This document shows positions 6,819 to 17,042 of a DNA stretch of 36,469 nucleotides, one piece after another. The position numbers were made by a program, and so were the translations under genes. Under the pieces are notes generated by a model. The model saw only the letters and a program-made list of their open reading frames with translations, was not told the origin of the DNA and did not search any database. The DNA is from a virus. Where the stretch lies: positions 1-36,469 of IMG/VR virus record IMGVR_UViG_3300008262_000158; one strand, written 5' to 3'. Every line of letters starts with the position of its first letter. Position 1 is the first letter of the stretch.

Positions 6819-6897
6819 TAAGGCTATAGCAGACGTAAAGATTCTATTAGGGCTGCCTCTCCCTGATCAGAGTTGTTTGTTATAGCCTTACTTTTTT
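6819..6897 (+). terminator. terminator-like hairpin at the convergent gene junction
   Basis: TAAGGCTATA (6819-6828) pairs with TATAGCCTTA (6881-6890), a 10-bp perfect stem followed at once by CTTTTTT (6891-6897). This suits termination of plus-strand transcripts arriving from the SLOG-like gene. The loop is unusually long at 52 bases and contains its own small pairings (AGGG/CCCT around 6849-6864 and the palindrome CTGATCAG). The T-tract overlaps the stop codon of the minus-strand gene at 6896. There is no T-tract for minus-strand transcripts, so it looks one-directional. Confidence 0.65.
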
Positions 6898-9163
6898 ATA
6901 GGGATGCGAATTTATTAATGTAGTTTTTAGCTTCTACAGTAATATGTTTCTTCCAGTTTATTGGATCAATATCAATAGCATTTCTTACAACTGCAGGTCC
7001 TGCATTATAAGCTGCTAAAGCTTTCTCCATATCGTTACCGAATTCTTTTAACATAGCTGATAAGTAGTCAGTAGCAAAGCGTTTATGCTCAGCTTCTGGT
7101 GCTTTAGCTAAGTCAGGTATTGGTGTAATACCGAATCCTGGATCTTTTGCTGTAGATGGTAAGATTTGATACTTACCTAATGCTCCTGTAGGAGATTTAG
7201 TAAGATTACCTTTTACATCTAAGTGTTGATTGCCAGACTCAATTTGAGCCAGCTTGGGGATCACTAAGTCTACAGATGCCCCTTTTACTGTAGACTCAGG
7301 GTTTTTTTTATCCAAAGTTCCTGTAGGTACGAGTGATGGTAACTTTCCGTAGAATTGTACCCTAGCCTCGGATAAAGATAAACCGCTAGTATTATAGAAA
7401 GCAGTAAATGTTTCATTGATACTCCTTACAGTTTGTGCGTTAAACTGATTAACTGATCGTGCATCTTGGTCAGTACCAGTAACGACAATAGTACCATCTT
7501 TATCATTAAATGTCACGTTTAAATTACCTGGATTGGTAATCCTAAACTGATTAACTGCGTTATTCAATAATGGTACATAGTCAGAGATATGTCTTTGTAA
7601 TCCTGACAAGATTGCTGGGTCTTTAATTTCAGACGCAACTTGTTTAAACTGTGGATTAGCTAAAGACCTGATTAAGTCTTGTGTAATTTGTTTGCCAGTA
7701 GCAGGATTAGTATCCAATTTGGCTATATATTTAGATAGTGTAGCTTCTAGTTCTGCACCTCCTCGTTTTTCAGTAGAAGTAATTTTAATGTTTTCATCAA
7801 GGAATGATTTAGCAACAGTATCCTTGCCTCCAACTTTCGTAGTAAATGCAGCATCAGATTTATCATAATCTGTGCCCATTACTTTATCAGAAGTAGTGAG
7901 TATATCTTTAATTAAATTATCAAATTGTACTTGTAATTGAGCTTGACTTCTTGGAGACAATTTTTCAAAGACATTAGCTTTAGCTTCAAGTTCAATAAGT
8001 GAAGGTGTCTTACTATACATTTCATACTTTTTAGTATCCACTAATCCAGAGAGTCTATTCTTAGCTTGTTCAGCTGTATAAGTACCATTAGCTTGTTTAA
8101 CATAAGTGTCTTGAATAAGTTTTAATTGACTATCAAATAAGTCTAGAGCTGGTTTGATTCTAGGATCATCAGGATTAACATTGTTAATAACAAATGCTCT
8201 TCTAGCTAAAATTGTAGCGTTGTTAGCTACTTGTGTAAATGCCATTTCTTTATTTGCAATAGTATTGTTTTTAAGAATACTATCAAACTGAGAATTAATA
8301 TTGTCAGTCACAGCATCTGTAACTTTATAGTGAAGACCTGAATCAGATACTTGTTGAGCATTAAGATTAGAGATAGCTTGATTAGTTTTAACTGATTGGT
8401 CAACAGCATTAAATAAAGCTTTCTTCTCTATCTTTTCACCTGTATCTTGAGCAATTTTGTCATAGTTTTTAGAACCATCTGGGTTCTGATATTTAGGACT
8501 ATAAATATTGATTTCATTTTGAAGAGCTTGATTTTCGAGTTGCTTAACTTGAGCATCAAAAGATGCTTGTTGTTGTTTAATAATATTAACGTCTTGACTA
8601 ACTCTAGCAGATAAGTTATTAACTTCAGCAATCGTGCCTACATGAGAAGCTATCTCACGAGCATAAGCAGGATTAGCAGCTAAGGCTTCACGAGTAATCT
8701 TAGAGAGTCTTTCTTTAAGTTCAAACTCAGTCATTACTCCTTGGTTTTTAGCTCTTACTAAACGATCAGCTTTATCAGTAAGTACATTTTGAATACCTAC
8801 TACATCTTTACTTAATTGTTGATTAAGCATGATTGGATAAGTCTCATCATATCCAGCCATTTTCTTAACTTGTTCCATTTGGGCTTGAGTTCCCATAACA
8901 TCTTTTTCAAGAGAAGCTACACCACCAAGACTTCTTTGTTGTTGTTCATTGACAATATCATTAACTTGTTGAGTCACACCTTCAAGAGTTTTAGCTTTAT
9001 CATAAGCTTGAACACCTTTAATGATTGTTCCTCCTATATCAGCAATAGCTCCTAGTTCAGCACCTTTTCTTAAACCAGGAGCTCTATTTACAATAGGTTC
9101 AGCAACGTAAGGTTTTACGTTATACTCTTGCATGATTTGTTGAAAGTCAGGTGCTTTTGCCAT
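6896..9163 (-). CDS. internal virion protein (gp15-like position) with C-terminal lytic transglycosylase domain
   Basis: A 755-residue protein. Most of it is helical and Gln/Asn/Lys-rich, without enzymatic motifs, as in T7-type ejection proteins. The last 120 residues are a soluble lytic transglycosylase domain: 'LAQIESGNQ' with catalytic E642, 'GALGKYQI' (the G-x-YQI motif) and 'ALAAYNAGP' (716-724). This domain should nick peptidoglycan during DNA entry. In T7 the transglycosylase is in gp16, whereas here it is at the end of the gp15-like protein. The gene is the last of the late transcript, two bases after the 1567-residue internal protein, and its stop lies in the convergent terminator. 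Confidence 0.87.
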   Translation of the reverse strand: MAKAPDFQQIMQEYNVKPYVAEPIVNRAPGLRKGAELGAIADIGGTIIKGVQAYDKAKTLEGVTQQVNDIVNEQQQRSLGGVASLEKDVMGTQAQMEQVKKMAGYDETYPIMLNQQLSKDVVGIQNVLTDKADRLVRAKNQGVMTEFELKERLSKITREALAANPAYAREIASHVGTIAEVNNLSARVSQDVNIIKQQQASFDAQVKQLENQALQNEINIYSPKYQNPDGSKNYDKIAQDTGEKIEKKALFNAVDQSVKTNQAISNLNAQQVSDSGLHYKVTDAVTDNINSQFDSILKNNTIANKEMAFTQVANNATILARRAFVINNVNPDDPRIKPALDLFDSQLKLIQDTYVKQANGTYTAEQAKNRLSGLVDTKKYEMYSKTPSLIELEAKANVFEKLSPRSQAQLQVQFDNLIKDILTTSDKVMGTDYDKSDAAFTTKVGGKDTVAKSFLDENIKITSTEKRGGAELEATLSKYIAKLDTNPATGKQITQDLIRSLANPQFKQVASEIKDPAILSGLQRHISDYVPLLNNAVNQFRITNPGNLNVTFNDKDGTIVVTGTDQDARSVNQFNAQTVRSINETFTAFYNTSGLSLSEARVQFYGKLPSLVPTGTLDKKNPESTVKGASVDLVIPKLAQIESGNQHLDVKGNLTKSPTGALGKYQILPSTAKDPGFGITPIPDLAKAPEAEHKRFATDYLSAMLKEFGNDMEKALAAYNAGPAVVRNAIDIDPINWKKHITVEAKNYINKFASL

Positions 9164-9165
9164 AA

Positions 9166-12100
9166 TTATTCCTTAAATATATCTTGTTGTGGTTTACTAT
9201 TCTCTTTAATTCTTTTTACTAAGTCTTTTACTACTGGATCTCCAGAAGCAGAGAAGCGATTGATAATGTTTCTCATATCAGCATCCATAGCATCTGTATT
9301 CATTATATAATTAATTAAGCTTGTTGTCTTATCTGAATCAAATCTACGTCTATCTCTTTCCATAAGACCCTTAACAATACGATCCATTTCGCTTGGAGAG
9401 AACTTACCTGTCTTCTCCATAGCACTAATCTGCATATTAATCACAGCAAAGAACTTCTCAGGTGATGGTTCATTCTTTAGAACGTGGATAATCTCTTTAT
9501 CAAAACCATCAACGGCTTCAGTAATTCTTCGTTCTTTGGTCATCTTAAGTTCTTCAATCTTCCATTGATCTAATTCACGTCTAGTTTTAAAGCCTGCCAT
9601 CTGAGCAAAAGCTTCACCAGTTGTAAGTTTTAGATCTTTATTATAACCATTCTTAGTGATAAGCTCTTCACCAGCTATAGCAGTCATAGCTTTAGTAAAG
9701 TTATTACCAGCTGAAGTAATCTGAGCTATCTCACCAATACTCTTTAAGAATGAATCACCAGTAACATCATTGTATGCAAATATGTCAGCTGCTGATTGGA
9801 ATCTTTCATAAGCTCTGATACCTACAGATACTGAAGGAATATTAGGTTTCTGTACTCTAGGATCACCAGTTACAAATCTATAGAAGTTGATTTGTTCTTT
9901 TAAAATATCTGCAAAGAAGTTAGTTGCATTGATAGATGAGCTTTCACTTAATGAGAAATCAGTTTCACCTTGAGTAACCAACTGCATCATGTCATTAGCT
10001 ATTATATCAAGAGCACCTCTTCTTAAGAGTTCTGCATTTTGTACAATGCTTTCATCTTCACTGCTTACAAAGTAATCATATAAGAGTTTACCACCAGCAA
10101 GAGGAGTACCATATTCAACACCATGGATTAACATTCTAGCTGCAGTAAGTTTAACTCTATCTACTTTACTTAAATTAGTAGCATTATCTTGAATTAGATT
10201 CATGAAACCTTTAAGATTAATCGCTTGGAACTGTGTTACAAAACCAAGTAAAGGTAATCTTTGGAAAGCCAATGCACCAGAAGAGGTCATAGCACCAGAT
10301 TGTTTCCATGATTGGAACGCAATTTCTTGGATATTTTGTGGTGTATCCCATCTTTCACCAGGATGAGAAGCTTTCCATCTTTCTTTAGTTTGTAAGAATA
10401 GACCAACTCTGTTAGTTAATTCGCCTGCTGTAAAGCCATAACGATTAAATACATTCGTAGTGGCTGTGCCTACATCTTTAAGAGCACCAAATGCTTTACC
10501 TGCTAAGGTAGATCTTTCAGCTAATGATACTGTCTTACCTTTAAGAACTTCCATAACAGCTAAGTTTTGGTCAATAGATTCTAAAACACCTAGACTTCTT
10601 AAAGCTTTAATTTCTTTATCAAACTCTACTCGTTCTTCTTTAGTTAAGAACTCTCTTAGTCTTGTACCATGTTCTCTTAATGTAGGATGACCACTTAATA
10701 ACTCCATAACAGCAATCGGAGCTTTCTTCATAGTCTGTTTAAACGTACTTGGGAACACAATTGATTGCTCATAGAACATCATAGGTTGGATAACCATGTG
10801 ACGTAATGGGAACTGATAAGTAATCAATGCCAATGAAGCTAGTTTCTTAGGGAATCCAGTAATAGGATAAGCACCAAGATCACCTGTTCTTCTAGCTAAA
10901 TCAGAACCTGCTTTAAATTTAACCTTCTCAAATACATCTGCTAGACCATGTAAAGAGTTTTGCATGAATCTATCTACAGATCCAGCTGCTCTGTTTTGGA
11001 AATGTGTATGACGATTCCATACCATTTGAGCATCTTTAACCATAGTTCTTAGTTGAGGTGAAGCTTCTTTACCAGCAATACTGATATCATCTAAAGATGT
11101 TGGAAACTCTCCACCTTTTAGAACAGGTTTGAAGTCTCTTACATAAGCTTCTTTAAATGCTTTATCGAATTGACTGTAAGCTGCAGTTCTAGAAATACGG
11201 TTTGCTGCGTTATTAAGTGCCTCTAAAGGATCAACAAGAACTGAGTCACCTTGCACTGTTCTGATATCTTGATTACGAGATAAAGCATTTCTATAGTTAT
11301 CTTCTGTAAGTTTGTACTCAGCAGTAAAGTCTGTAAGTGAACCTTCTTTAGCTTGTCTTGGTTCTAGAATATCAAAGTCTCCACCAAGTTCTTGTTTAAG
11401 TTGTTCAACAAGCATATCTGCTTCGTAACGAGTCGTAGCAGTACCTTTTACTTTAACAAATTCATTGTATCTTGGATCACCTTTTTGTAGGACTTTACCA
11501 TTTAACTCAATAACTTTAGGTCTTACTTCGACAAAGAAGTGGCTCTTATATTCTTTATAGTTGTGTCCAGGTAGTTTGTTTAGAACTCTTTGTGGTAAGA
11601 TACCTAGTTCAGCGTTCTTACTTAATAGACCATATTCAACAGCAGCATTATCTACTACGTGTTTACCATCAAGTTTAACAAGTTGTTGACCTTTAGAATT
11701 AGCAGCATTACCTTTAGATTTATCTGCTTTGAATTCTACAATTTGACCTGTTTCAAAGTCTAATACTTTAGTAGGTACTTCATCATCAAGAAGATTGAAT
11801 ACTTGTTTTACAGGACCTTTGTATTCATTGTTAATATAAATACCTTTATCATATCCATTATTAATGAGACGAGTCTTCTCACCTTGATTGGTTATATCAA
11901 AGAGTGTATCTTGTGTAGCTCTCCAAGCTTGTTGGATCTCATCTAACTTAGCAATCTGTGTTGTTGTAAGTTCTGGATGGTTTCTAGATAGTTCTGCAGT
12001 AGAGAATAAATCTTTACCTTCTACTTCCATTTGATTAACCATAGCACGAATATCTTTATGCAACGGTTTATTAGTATCAATAAGATAGTTTAATTGGACA

Positions 12101-13869
12101 GTAATATCAGCTTTAGTTCTACCTGCTTTAGGACTTAGAGCAGCTCTAGCTCTTTCATACCAACCTGCAGTAGTACCAGTACTAAATAAGAACTCACCTA
12201 CGACTGATCGTTTAAGAGCATTACCAATGTTACCACCAAAGCCAAAGAATGATATATTAGTATCTGCTAAACCTTGACCTAGAATCTCATTGTCTAGAAG
12301 TTTGTAGTTCTTTTTAAATTCCCACTCAACATTAAACTGACCACGAGTCTTATTGAGTTTATCAAATTGTTCTGGAGTGTAACGAGTATTAGTCTTGATA
12401 TCTCTAACAAATACTTTACCTTGGTCTTTAGCTTCAAGCTCAAGTATATTCTTTGATAGATCATCAATAGCATTAGTTACAGCTTTCTTAGTTGTAAATG
12501 CGTAATCTGGACCTTGAGTAAATACCATCTTACCTTCAAGACGAGTATCAATCATGTTAAAATGTGAGTTAGCTTGATTGTAGTAGAGTTTAGTTCCTTG
12601 ATGGATATTAGCTCTACGCTCATAATCAATGAGTCGTTCTTGCTTATTAATGATATTATCATCAAATAGAAGATCAATCTTAGCTTGTACTCTAGGATCA
12701 GGATCACTAAATTCAGTAGCTAAACGATCATTAATATCAGGTTCTACTTTAGGTTTAGATCTTTCTATGTAGTCTGGTAGAACATTCTCAGCTACCACAG
12801 CTTCTACAGTTGTACCTGCAGCATCAGCAAACTTAGCACCATCAGGATCTTTAACAGTATTTATTGCCATTTCCTTAGCAACTCTAGGATTAGCATTAGT
12901 TGTTACATCCCAAGCACTGCCTACTTTATGTCTAAGATTATCAAAACCTGCTTTTAAGTAAGGTTTAGTAAACGGAGTAGTTAAAAGAAAAGCATCTGTA
13001 AGAACTTTAAATTGACCTCGTTTAAACGTACCTGGAGGAAGAATAGGACCATCTGCAAGCTTCTCATCTATAAAATCAATTGCTTGACCTATAGATTCAA
13101 AAGCTTTAGATGTAGCAGCATTGTTATATTCTTTTTCTACACCAGCATACTTAGCAACATTCTGGAGTCTCCAGTCAAATACTGAAGCTAAAGGATCATT
13201 CTCTGCAAAGTTTTGACCAGCTTGAATAGCAGCTTCCCAGTCTAGTGGATTCTTACTATTGATAGCTTGACGAACTAAATCAGTTACAGTTCCACTTGTA
13301 GCAAGAGCAAAGTTAGGAAGAGAAGTAATCAAGTTTACAATAGCTAGAGCTTCACCAGAAGCCATCTTAGGAATCTCTTTAGCTACTTGCTTAGCTGACA
13401 CAGTTACTGGAGCTTTCTTAACTTCATCCATTTTAGCTAAAGTTAAATTAAGATCATCTACAATTTGATCTTGAGCAGTTCTATCAATATGAGTATCTGC
13501 AATATCTAGAATAGCTGTATCTTGAACATACTTATCTCTAATATCAGTTGAGATATAATCACCAGTACTATAGCCATTAAGAATTTTAAGTTTAGTTTGC
13601 TTATCAATGGTTGGATCATTAATAAGATCAGCAATTACTACTTTGTCCTTGGCTTGTTGTTCATTAGCCCAATTAATTTTAGTATTAGCATAAGCTTGAG
13701 AGTACCCTTGTCTTACTAAATCATCTACTACTTCATTAAATCCTGAGATCATATCTGCAGGTTTATTAATAGCAGTTGTATAAAATGCAGCTTCCTTAGC
13801 CTGTTTCTCAGGCATAGCAGGAACAACATTTATAGGTTCAAGAGGTAACTCGTATTCTTCGAATTGCAT
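9166..13869 (-). CDS. large internal virion (ejection) protein, gp16-like
   Basis: At 1567 residues this is the largest protein here, matching the size and position of T7 gp16-type internal core proteins, which form the channel that carries DNA across the cell envelope. It is mostly helical. The middle and C-terminal parts contain semi-hydrophobic helices ('KKLASLALITYQFPLRHMVI', 'AFQRLPLLGFVTQFQAIN') that could enter a membrane. I see no transglycosylase motif, and that activity sits in the neighbouring 755-residue protein. The gene lies between the gp14-like and gp15-like genes, all three probably translated from one message. Functional assignment rests on size, composition and gene order rather than a diagnostic motif. 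Confidence 0.8.
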   Translation of the reverse strand: MQFEEYELPLEPINVVPAMPEKQAKEAAFYTTAINKPADMISGFNEVVDDLVRQGYSQAYANTKINWANEQQAKDKVVIADLINDPTIDKQTKLKILNGYSTGDYISTDIRDKYVQDTAILDIADTHIDRTAQDQIVDDLNLTLAKMDEVKKAPVTVSAKQVAKEIPKMASGEALAIVNLITSLPNFALATSGTVTDLVRQAINSKNPLDWEAAIQAGQNFAENDPLASVFDWRLQNVAKYAGVEKEYNNAATSKAFESIGQAIDFIDEKLADGPILPPGTFKRGQFKVLTDAFLLTTPFTKPYLKAGFDNLRHKVGSAWDVTTNANPRVAKEMAINTVKDPDGAKFADAAGTTVEAVVAENVLPDYIERSKPKVEPDINDRLATEFSDPDPRVQAKIDLLFDDNIINKQERLIDYERRANIHQGTKLYYNQANSHFNMIDTRLEGKMVFTQGPDYAFTTKKAVTNAIDDLSKNILELEAKDQGKVFVRDIKTNTRYTPEQFDKLNKTRGQFNVEWEFKKNYKLLDNEILGQGLADTNISFFGFGGNIGNALKRSVVGEFLFSTGTTAGWYERARAALSPKAGRTKADITVQLNYLIDTNKPLHKDIRAMVNQMEVEGKDLFSTAELSRNHPELTTTQIAKLDEIQQAWRATQDTLFDITNQGEKTRLINNGYDKGIYINNEYKGPVKQVFNLLDDEVPTKVLDFETGQIVEFKADKSKGNAANSKGQQLVKLDGKHVVDNAAVEYGLLSKNAELGILPQRVLNKLPGHNYKEYKSHFFVEVRPKVIELNGKVLQKGDPRYNEFVKVKGTATTRYEADMLVEQLKQELGGDFDILEPRQAKEGSLTDFTAEYKLTEDNYRNALSRNQDIRTVQGDSVLVDPLEALNNAANRISRTAAYSQFDKAFKEAYVRDFKPVLKGGEFPTSLDDISIAGKEASPQLRTMVKDAQMVWNRHTHFQNRAAGSVDRFMQNSLHGLADVFEKVKFKAGSDLARRTGDLGAYPITGFPKKLASLALITYQFPLRHMVIQPMMFYEQSIVFPSTFKQTMKKAPIAVMELLSGHPTLREHGTRLREFLTKEERVEFDKEIKALRSLGVLESIDQNLAVMEVLKGKTVSLAERSTLAGKAFGALKDVGTATTNVFNRYGFTAGELTNRVGLFLQTKERWKASHPGERWDTPQNIQEIAFQSWKQSGAMTSSGALAFQRLPLLGFVTQFQAINLKGFMNLIQDNATNLSKVDRVKLTAARMLIHGVEYGTPLAGGKLLYDYFVSSEDESIVQNAELLRRGALDIIANDMMQLVTQGETDFSLSESSSINATNFFADILKEQINFYRFVTGDPRVQKPNIPSVSVGIRAYERFQSAADIFAYNDVTGDSFLKSIGEIAQITSAGNNFTKAMTAIAGEELITKNGYNKDLKLTTGEAFAQMAGFKTRRELDQWKIEELKMTKERRITEAVDGFDKEIIHVLKNEPSPEKFFAVINMQISAMEKTGKFSPSEMDRIVKGLMERDRRRFDSDKTTSLINYIMNTDAMDADMRNIINRFSASGDPVVKDLVKRIKENSKPQQDIFKE

Positions 13870-13883
13870 TAGATAATCCTAAA

Positions 13884-14489
13884 TTAAGTAGTCTCAGTAG
13901 TCTTAAAGATATTTCCAAATGAAGTAGGAAAACTACTTGCCATTGAACCAATTTGTTGCCAACCTTGTTGTTGAGATTGAGCTTGGAATTGTTCTGAAGC
14001 AGCTCCACCAATTTGTTGGTTAATACCTGTAAGTGTTTGACCTGTAGTTTCAGCTACGTTAATATTACCAATGCCTGTAGCAGCCTGTGTTCCTAAGGCA
14101 CCTACTGAACCTGTAAATGAAGAAGTACCTGCCATACCTAAACCAGAACCACCTGTTTGAGCTACAATGTTACCAGTACGAATACGTTGTTCTCTAAAAG
14201 TAGCAGCTCTTTGTCTTTGAGCAAGGACTTCTTGGTATCTAGATTCTTGAGTAGCTTTTTCTTTACTTAATTCAAATTGTTTTTGAGCAGCATCGGCAGC
14301 TCTACCTGCATATTTTCTTTCTTGCATACCTGAGAATAATTGAGCACCTAAACCAATAGCACTTAATACATTAGCTCCAGGAATAAAAGAAGATACTGCT
14401 GGTATAGCTTTAGCCACAGAACTTACTACACTTGTGACTGCTTTAACTGCACCACCATAACCTACTTTTCGTACATTTTTATGTTTCAT
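13884..14489 (-). CDS. internal virion protein (gp14-like)
   Basis: A 201-residue protein with the layout of T7 gp14-type core proteins. It has a Gly/Ala/Ser-rich hydrophobic N-terminal region (residues 10-55, including 'VTSVVSSVAKAIPAVSSFIP' and 'VLSAIGLGAQLFSG'), then a charged coiled-coil stretch (60-105, 'AQKQFELSKEKATQESRYQE'), then a Gly/Gln/Ser-rich tail. In T7 this protein inserts in the outer membrane at infection. It is directly upstream of the two larger internal proteins, and an AGGTT-type site plus the ATG lie just after the GNAT-like gene's stop. The call is based on composition and synteny. Confidence 0.77.
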   Translation of the reverse strand: MKHKNVRKVGYGGAVKAVTSVVSSVAKAIPAVSSFIPGANVLSAIGLGAQLFSGMQERKYAGRAADAAQKQFELSKEKATQESRYQEVLAQRQRAATFREQRIRTGNIVAQTGGSGLGMAGTSSFTGSVGALGTQAATGIGNINVAETTGQTLTGINQQIGGAASEQFQAQSQQQGWQQIGSMASSFPTSFGNIFKTTETT

Positions 14490-14490
14490 A

Positions 14491-14793
14491 TTAAACCTCC
14501 AACCTTGTTATTATATTGACTATACCATCTTCAGTTGTTGCTACTTCACCAGTAGGTAAAGCACCAAACATTTTATTAAACTTTAATGACTTTTGATTAT
14601 CTACAAGACCATAAACTTCGTAGATACCTCGTTCTCGTAGCATCATTCTAATCTGTTTAAACACTTCTTTATAGCGTTTAAATTCTGATACACTCCAAGC
14701 TTTAAGCTCATTGTGCATTATCCAAACTTGTAGTCGGTCATCAAATGATAATCCAACAAATCCATTACCTTCTTCAGCGTAAAGTATTTCCAT
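14491..14793 (-). CDS. GNAT-like acyltransferase-fold protein (gp13-like position)
   Basis: A 100-residue protein. The second half, 'RGIYEVYGLVDNQKSLKFNKMFG' followed by beta strands to the end, resembles the late helix and strands of GNAT acetyltransferases ('N.KS..F..K.GF' pattern). The full acetyl-CoA loop (Q/RxxGxG/A) is not evident, so it may be a catalytically inactive structural descendant. Proteins of this type occur at the gp13 position between tail tubular protein B and the internal proteins in several podoviruses. It overlaps the neighbouring gene by one base and is followed at once by the gp14-like gene. Confidence 0.65.
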   Translation of the reverse strand: MEILYAEEGNGFVGLSFDDRLQVWIMHNELKAWSVSEFKRYKEVFKQIRMMLRERGIYEVYGLVDNQKSLKFNKMFGALPTGEVATTEDGIVNIITRLEV

Positions 14794-17042
14794 TAGACTT
14801 TACTTGTAGCTGATGCTGAGATACCCCATCCTAGTAATTTCATGTCCTTACCAGCTTCAGATTGTATCTTTAAACTTAAACATTTACCTGAGCCTCTTAA
14901 TTTATTCTTTGTTACAATGACTGAATCACCATAATCAAATGGATCACCTACACCACTTGGAATGTAGTTTCTTAATAATTTATACGCTTGGAACTGATTA
15001 CCCCACTTACCACTATTAGCAGAATTTGCCCAATTCCACTGAGCTTGTACTAAACATGATGAAGGATTATCTAAAAGTAAATTAGCTCCTGATAAACTAA
15101 ATCCATCTTCTGTTCTGTTAAAGTAAAAGAAAATATAAGGTGCTTGTTTTTTACGCATAATGTCATTAAACATTTCATAGCCTGTAACTAAATAGCTAGA
15201 ATAATCAGCACCAGTACCTGAACCTGCTGTTTTCCAATCAGTAAATGATGAACTATTATATTTAGAAATAGTAAAATTGGAATTTACCATAGTTAGGAAA
15301 CTAAATAAAGAACTACGATTAGTTAAGATACTATCTGTTACTACCACTGTAGTACCTGAAGTGACAATAACATCATCTGTTCCTACTTCTACAGTACTCT
15401 CTGCAGTTGAAACTGCGTAACCAGGTATTTCAATATAATCTATAATAGCTGGAGAATTACTTGCTAAAGAGGATATAGTATTTGTATACCAAGCTTGTAA
15501 TGTTAAATCAAGTACAAGTTCTTTAGTGTATCTATTAATATAGTTTGTTGTAGAATATGTTGTTGAATCATTATACATCCAACGAACTCTATTCTCTTTT
15601 TCATCGTAGAATCCTTTACAATGGTTCTTACTTAAATCTGGAATGTCTAGATAAAGTTTTTGAATTGATGTAAGAGAAATAGATTGAGCAGAGAAACGAC
15701 CAGATCCTGGATCAGGGCTTAGTAAATAAATACCTGCTTTAGACCAGTATACAAAGTTTCCACCTACATTTACAATTGATTTTGGATTAATGATACCATT
15801 AGGTGAGATCTTAGATACTTGGAATGAAGTAGCAATAAATCCACCAGTGTCACCATAAACTTCCCATACACCATTCTCTGCAAATACAAGTAAAGAAGAT
15901 TGTGATGAGAGTACTTTAATAATTTGAGTGGCTTCTGGAATTTGAATAGATCCACCATCAGAAGCTACTAAGTCATTAATAGAAGGATCAGTTGGGTCAT
16001 TTACTTGGTAACATTTACCTAACTGATCATTACTTTGAATAACTTGTGTAAAGAATATATATCCACTATAGTTAGGTGATCTAGCATCACCACCAGAAAC
16101 AATAGAGTTTATTCCAGAATAGAATAAGCGTTGAGCATAAGATGCTACTGTAGTTATATTGTTTGTTTCTTGATCTAAATTTAAGCCAGTAATACCTGAG
16201 GTAGTTGTTCTATCCGTTCCTCTAGTAAACGCATCAATAATGTAACTACCACGAGCTACTTGATAAATAGAAGTAGAGTTTTTCTTTAATACATTAGGAT
16301 CATACTTCTCATAATCAGCTGAACCTGCATTACTAATTTTACCTAGAGTCCATACATCAGAATTACTTGGGAATGATCCAAGAATTGTTTTGGTATAGTC
16401 AATAGCATCAGCACCAGAGACTGTAGAAATTGTAGGATTCCAACCTTGATTTCTTAAGTTATACTTGTGAGTGTTACTTAAAGAACCTGGTCTTTCATCA
16501 ATAAGTAATCCATCATCCACACCCCAAATATCTCTAACTTCAATACTAATAGTAGTTTGTGAAACTACATCTGTAGAACTATTATAACTTAACACAACAG
16601 GTTTTGATAAATCTTTTGAAACAATAATAAGTTTATTATTAATAACTGTTGTTTCAATGTTAGAATCATTTAATCCTGCAAGAGAGATTGAATTTCCACC
16701 ATTAAGAAAGTTATTACTAGGATTGTTCGTAAGAAGATCAACAAACCAGAGTTTATCATTAACACGAACTACACCAATAGAAACAGTTGTATCTCCACTT
16801 GGAGTATCCCAACGATGAAATGATTGTCTACCTGAAGCTAACTGAGCAGCAGTAAATCCTGTGGCTTTAAGACCATAGTTGTCTTCATAATCGACACCTA
16901 AACGTCTAGATCTAGAACCATCACGATTAAGAACAAAGTTCTGTTCATCAATAGACGCATTTTCAGGGAATGTAAGAGGACTAGCCTCAGTTACAAGACC
17001 CTTAATAAATGATCTATAGACTTTCTCAGTTAAAGCTGCCAT
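14793..17042 (-). CDS. tail tubular protein B / nozzle protein (gp12-like)
   Basis: A 749-residue beta-rich protein. The opening resembles the T7 gp12 family: 'YRSFIKGLVTEASPLTFPEN' then 'DEQNFVLNRDGSRSRRLGVD', where the conserved elements are KGL-x-TEASPL, the DE-x-N contact and the RR-LG turn. In T7 six copies form the tail nozzle below the gatekeeper. The size is close to T7 gp12 (794 residues). It comes after tail tubular protein A, separated by the 39-, 81-, 132- and 79-residue genes that have no T7 counterpart. Assignment is confident from the N-terminus, length and position. Confidence 0.9.
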   Translation of the reverse strand: MAALTEKVYRSFIKGLVTEASPLTFPENASIDEQNFVLNRDGSRSRRLGVDYEDNYGLKATGFTAAQLASGRQSFHRWDTPSGDTTVSIGVVRVNDKLWFVDLLTNNPSNNFLNGGNSISLAGLNDSNIETTVINNKLIIVSKDLSKPVVLSYNSSTDVVSQTTISIEVRDIWGVDDGLLIDERPGSLSNTHKYNLRNQGWNPTISTVSGADAIDYTKTILGSFPSNSDVWTLGKISNAGSADYEKYDPNVLKKNSTSIYQVARGSYIIDAFTRGTDRTTTSGITGLNLDQETNNITTVASYAQRLFYSGINSIVSGGDARSPNYSGYIFFTQVIQSNDQLGKCYQVNDPTDPSINDLVASDGGSIQIPEATQIIKVLSSQSSLLVFAENGVWEVYGDTGGFIATSFQVSKISPNGIINPKSIVNVGGNFVYWSKAGIYLLSPDPGSGRFSAQSISLTSIQKLYLDIPDLSKNHCKGFYDEKENRVRWMYNDSTTYSTTNYINRYTKELVLDLTLQAWYTNTISSLASNSPAIIDYIEIPGYAVSTAESTVEVGTDDVIVTSGTTVVVTDSILTNRSSLFSFLTMVNSNFTISKYNSSSFTDWKTAGSGTGADYSSYLVTGYEMFNDIMRKKQAPYIFFYFNRTEDGFSLSGANLLLDNPSSCLVQAQWNWANSANSGKWGNQFQAYKLLRNYIPSGVGDPFDYGDSVIVTKNKLRGSGKCLSLKIQSEAGKDMKLLGWGISASATSKV

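Noticed and set aside
14491-14793. Call as an active N-acetyltransferase
   Set aside because: The acetyl-CoA-binding loop is not visible, so only fold resemblance is claimed.
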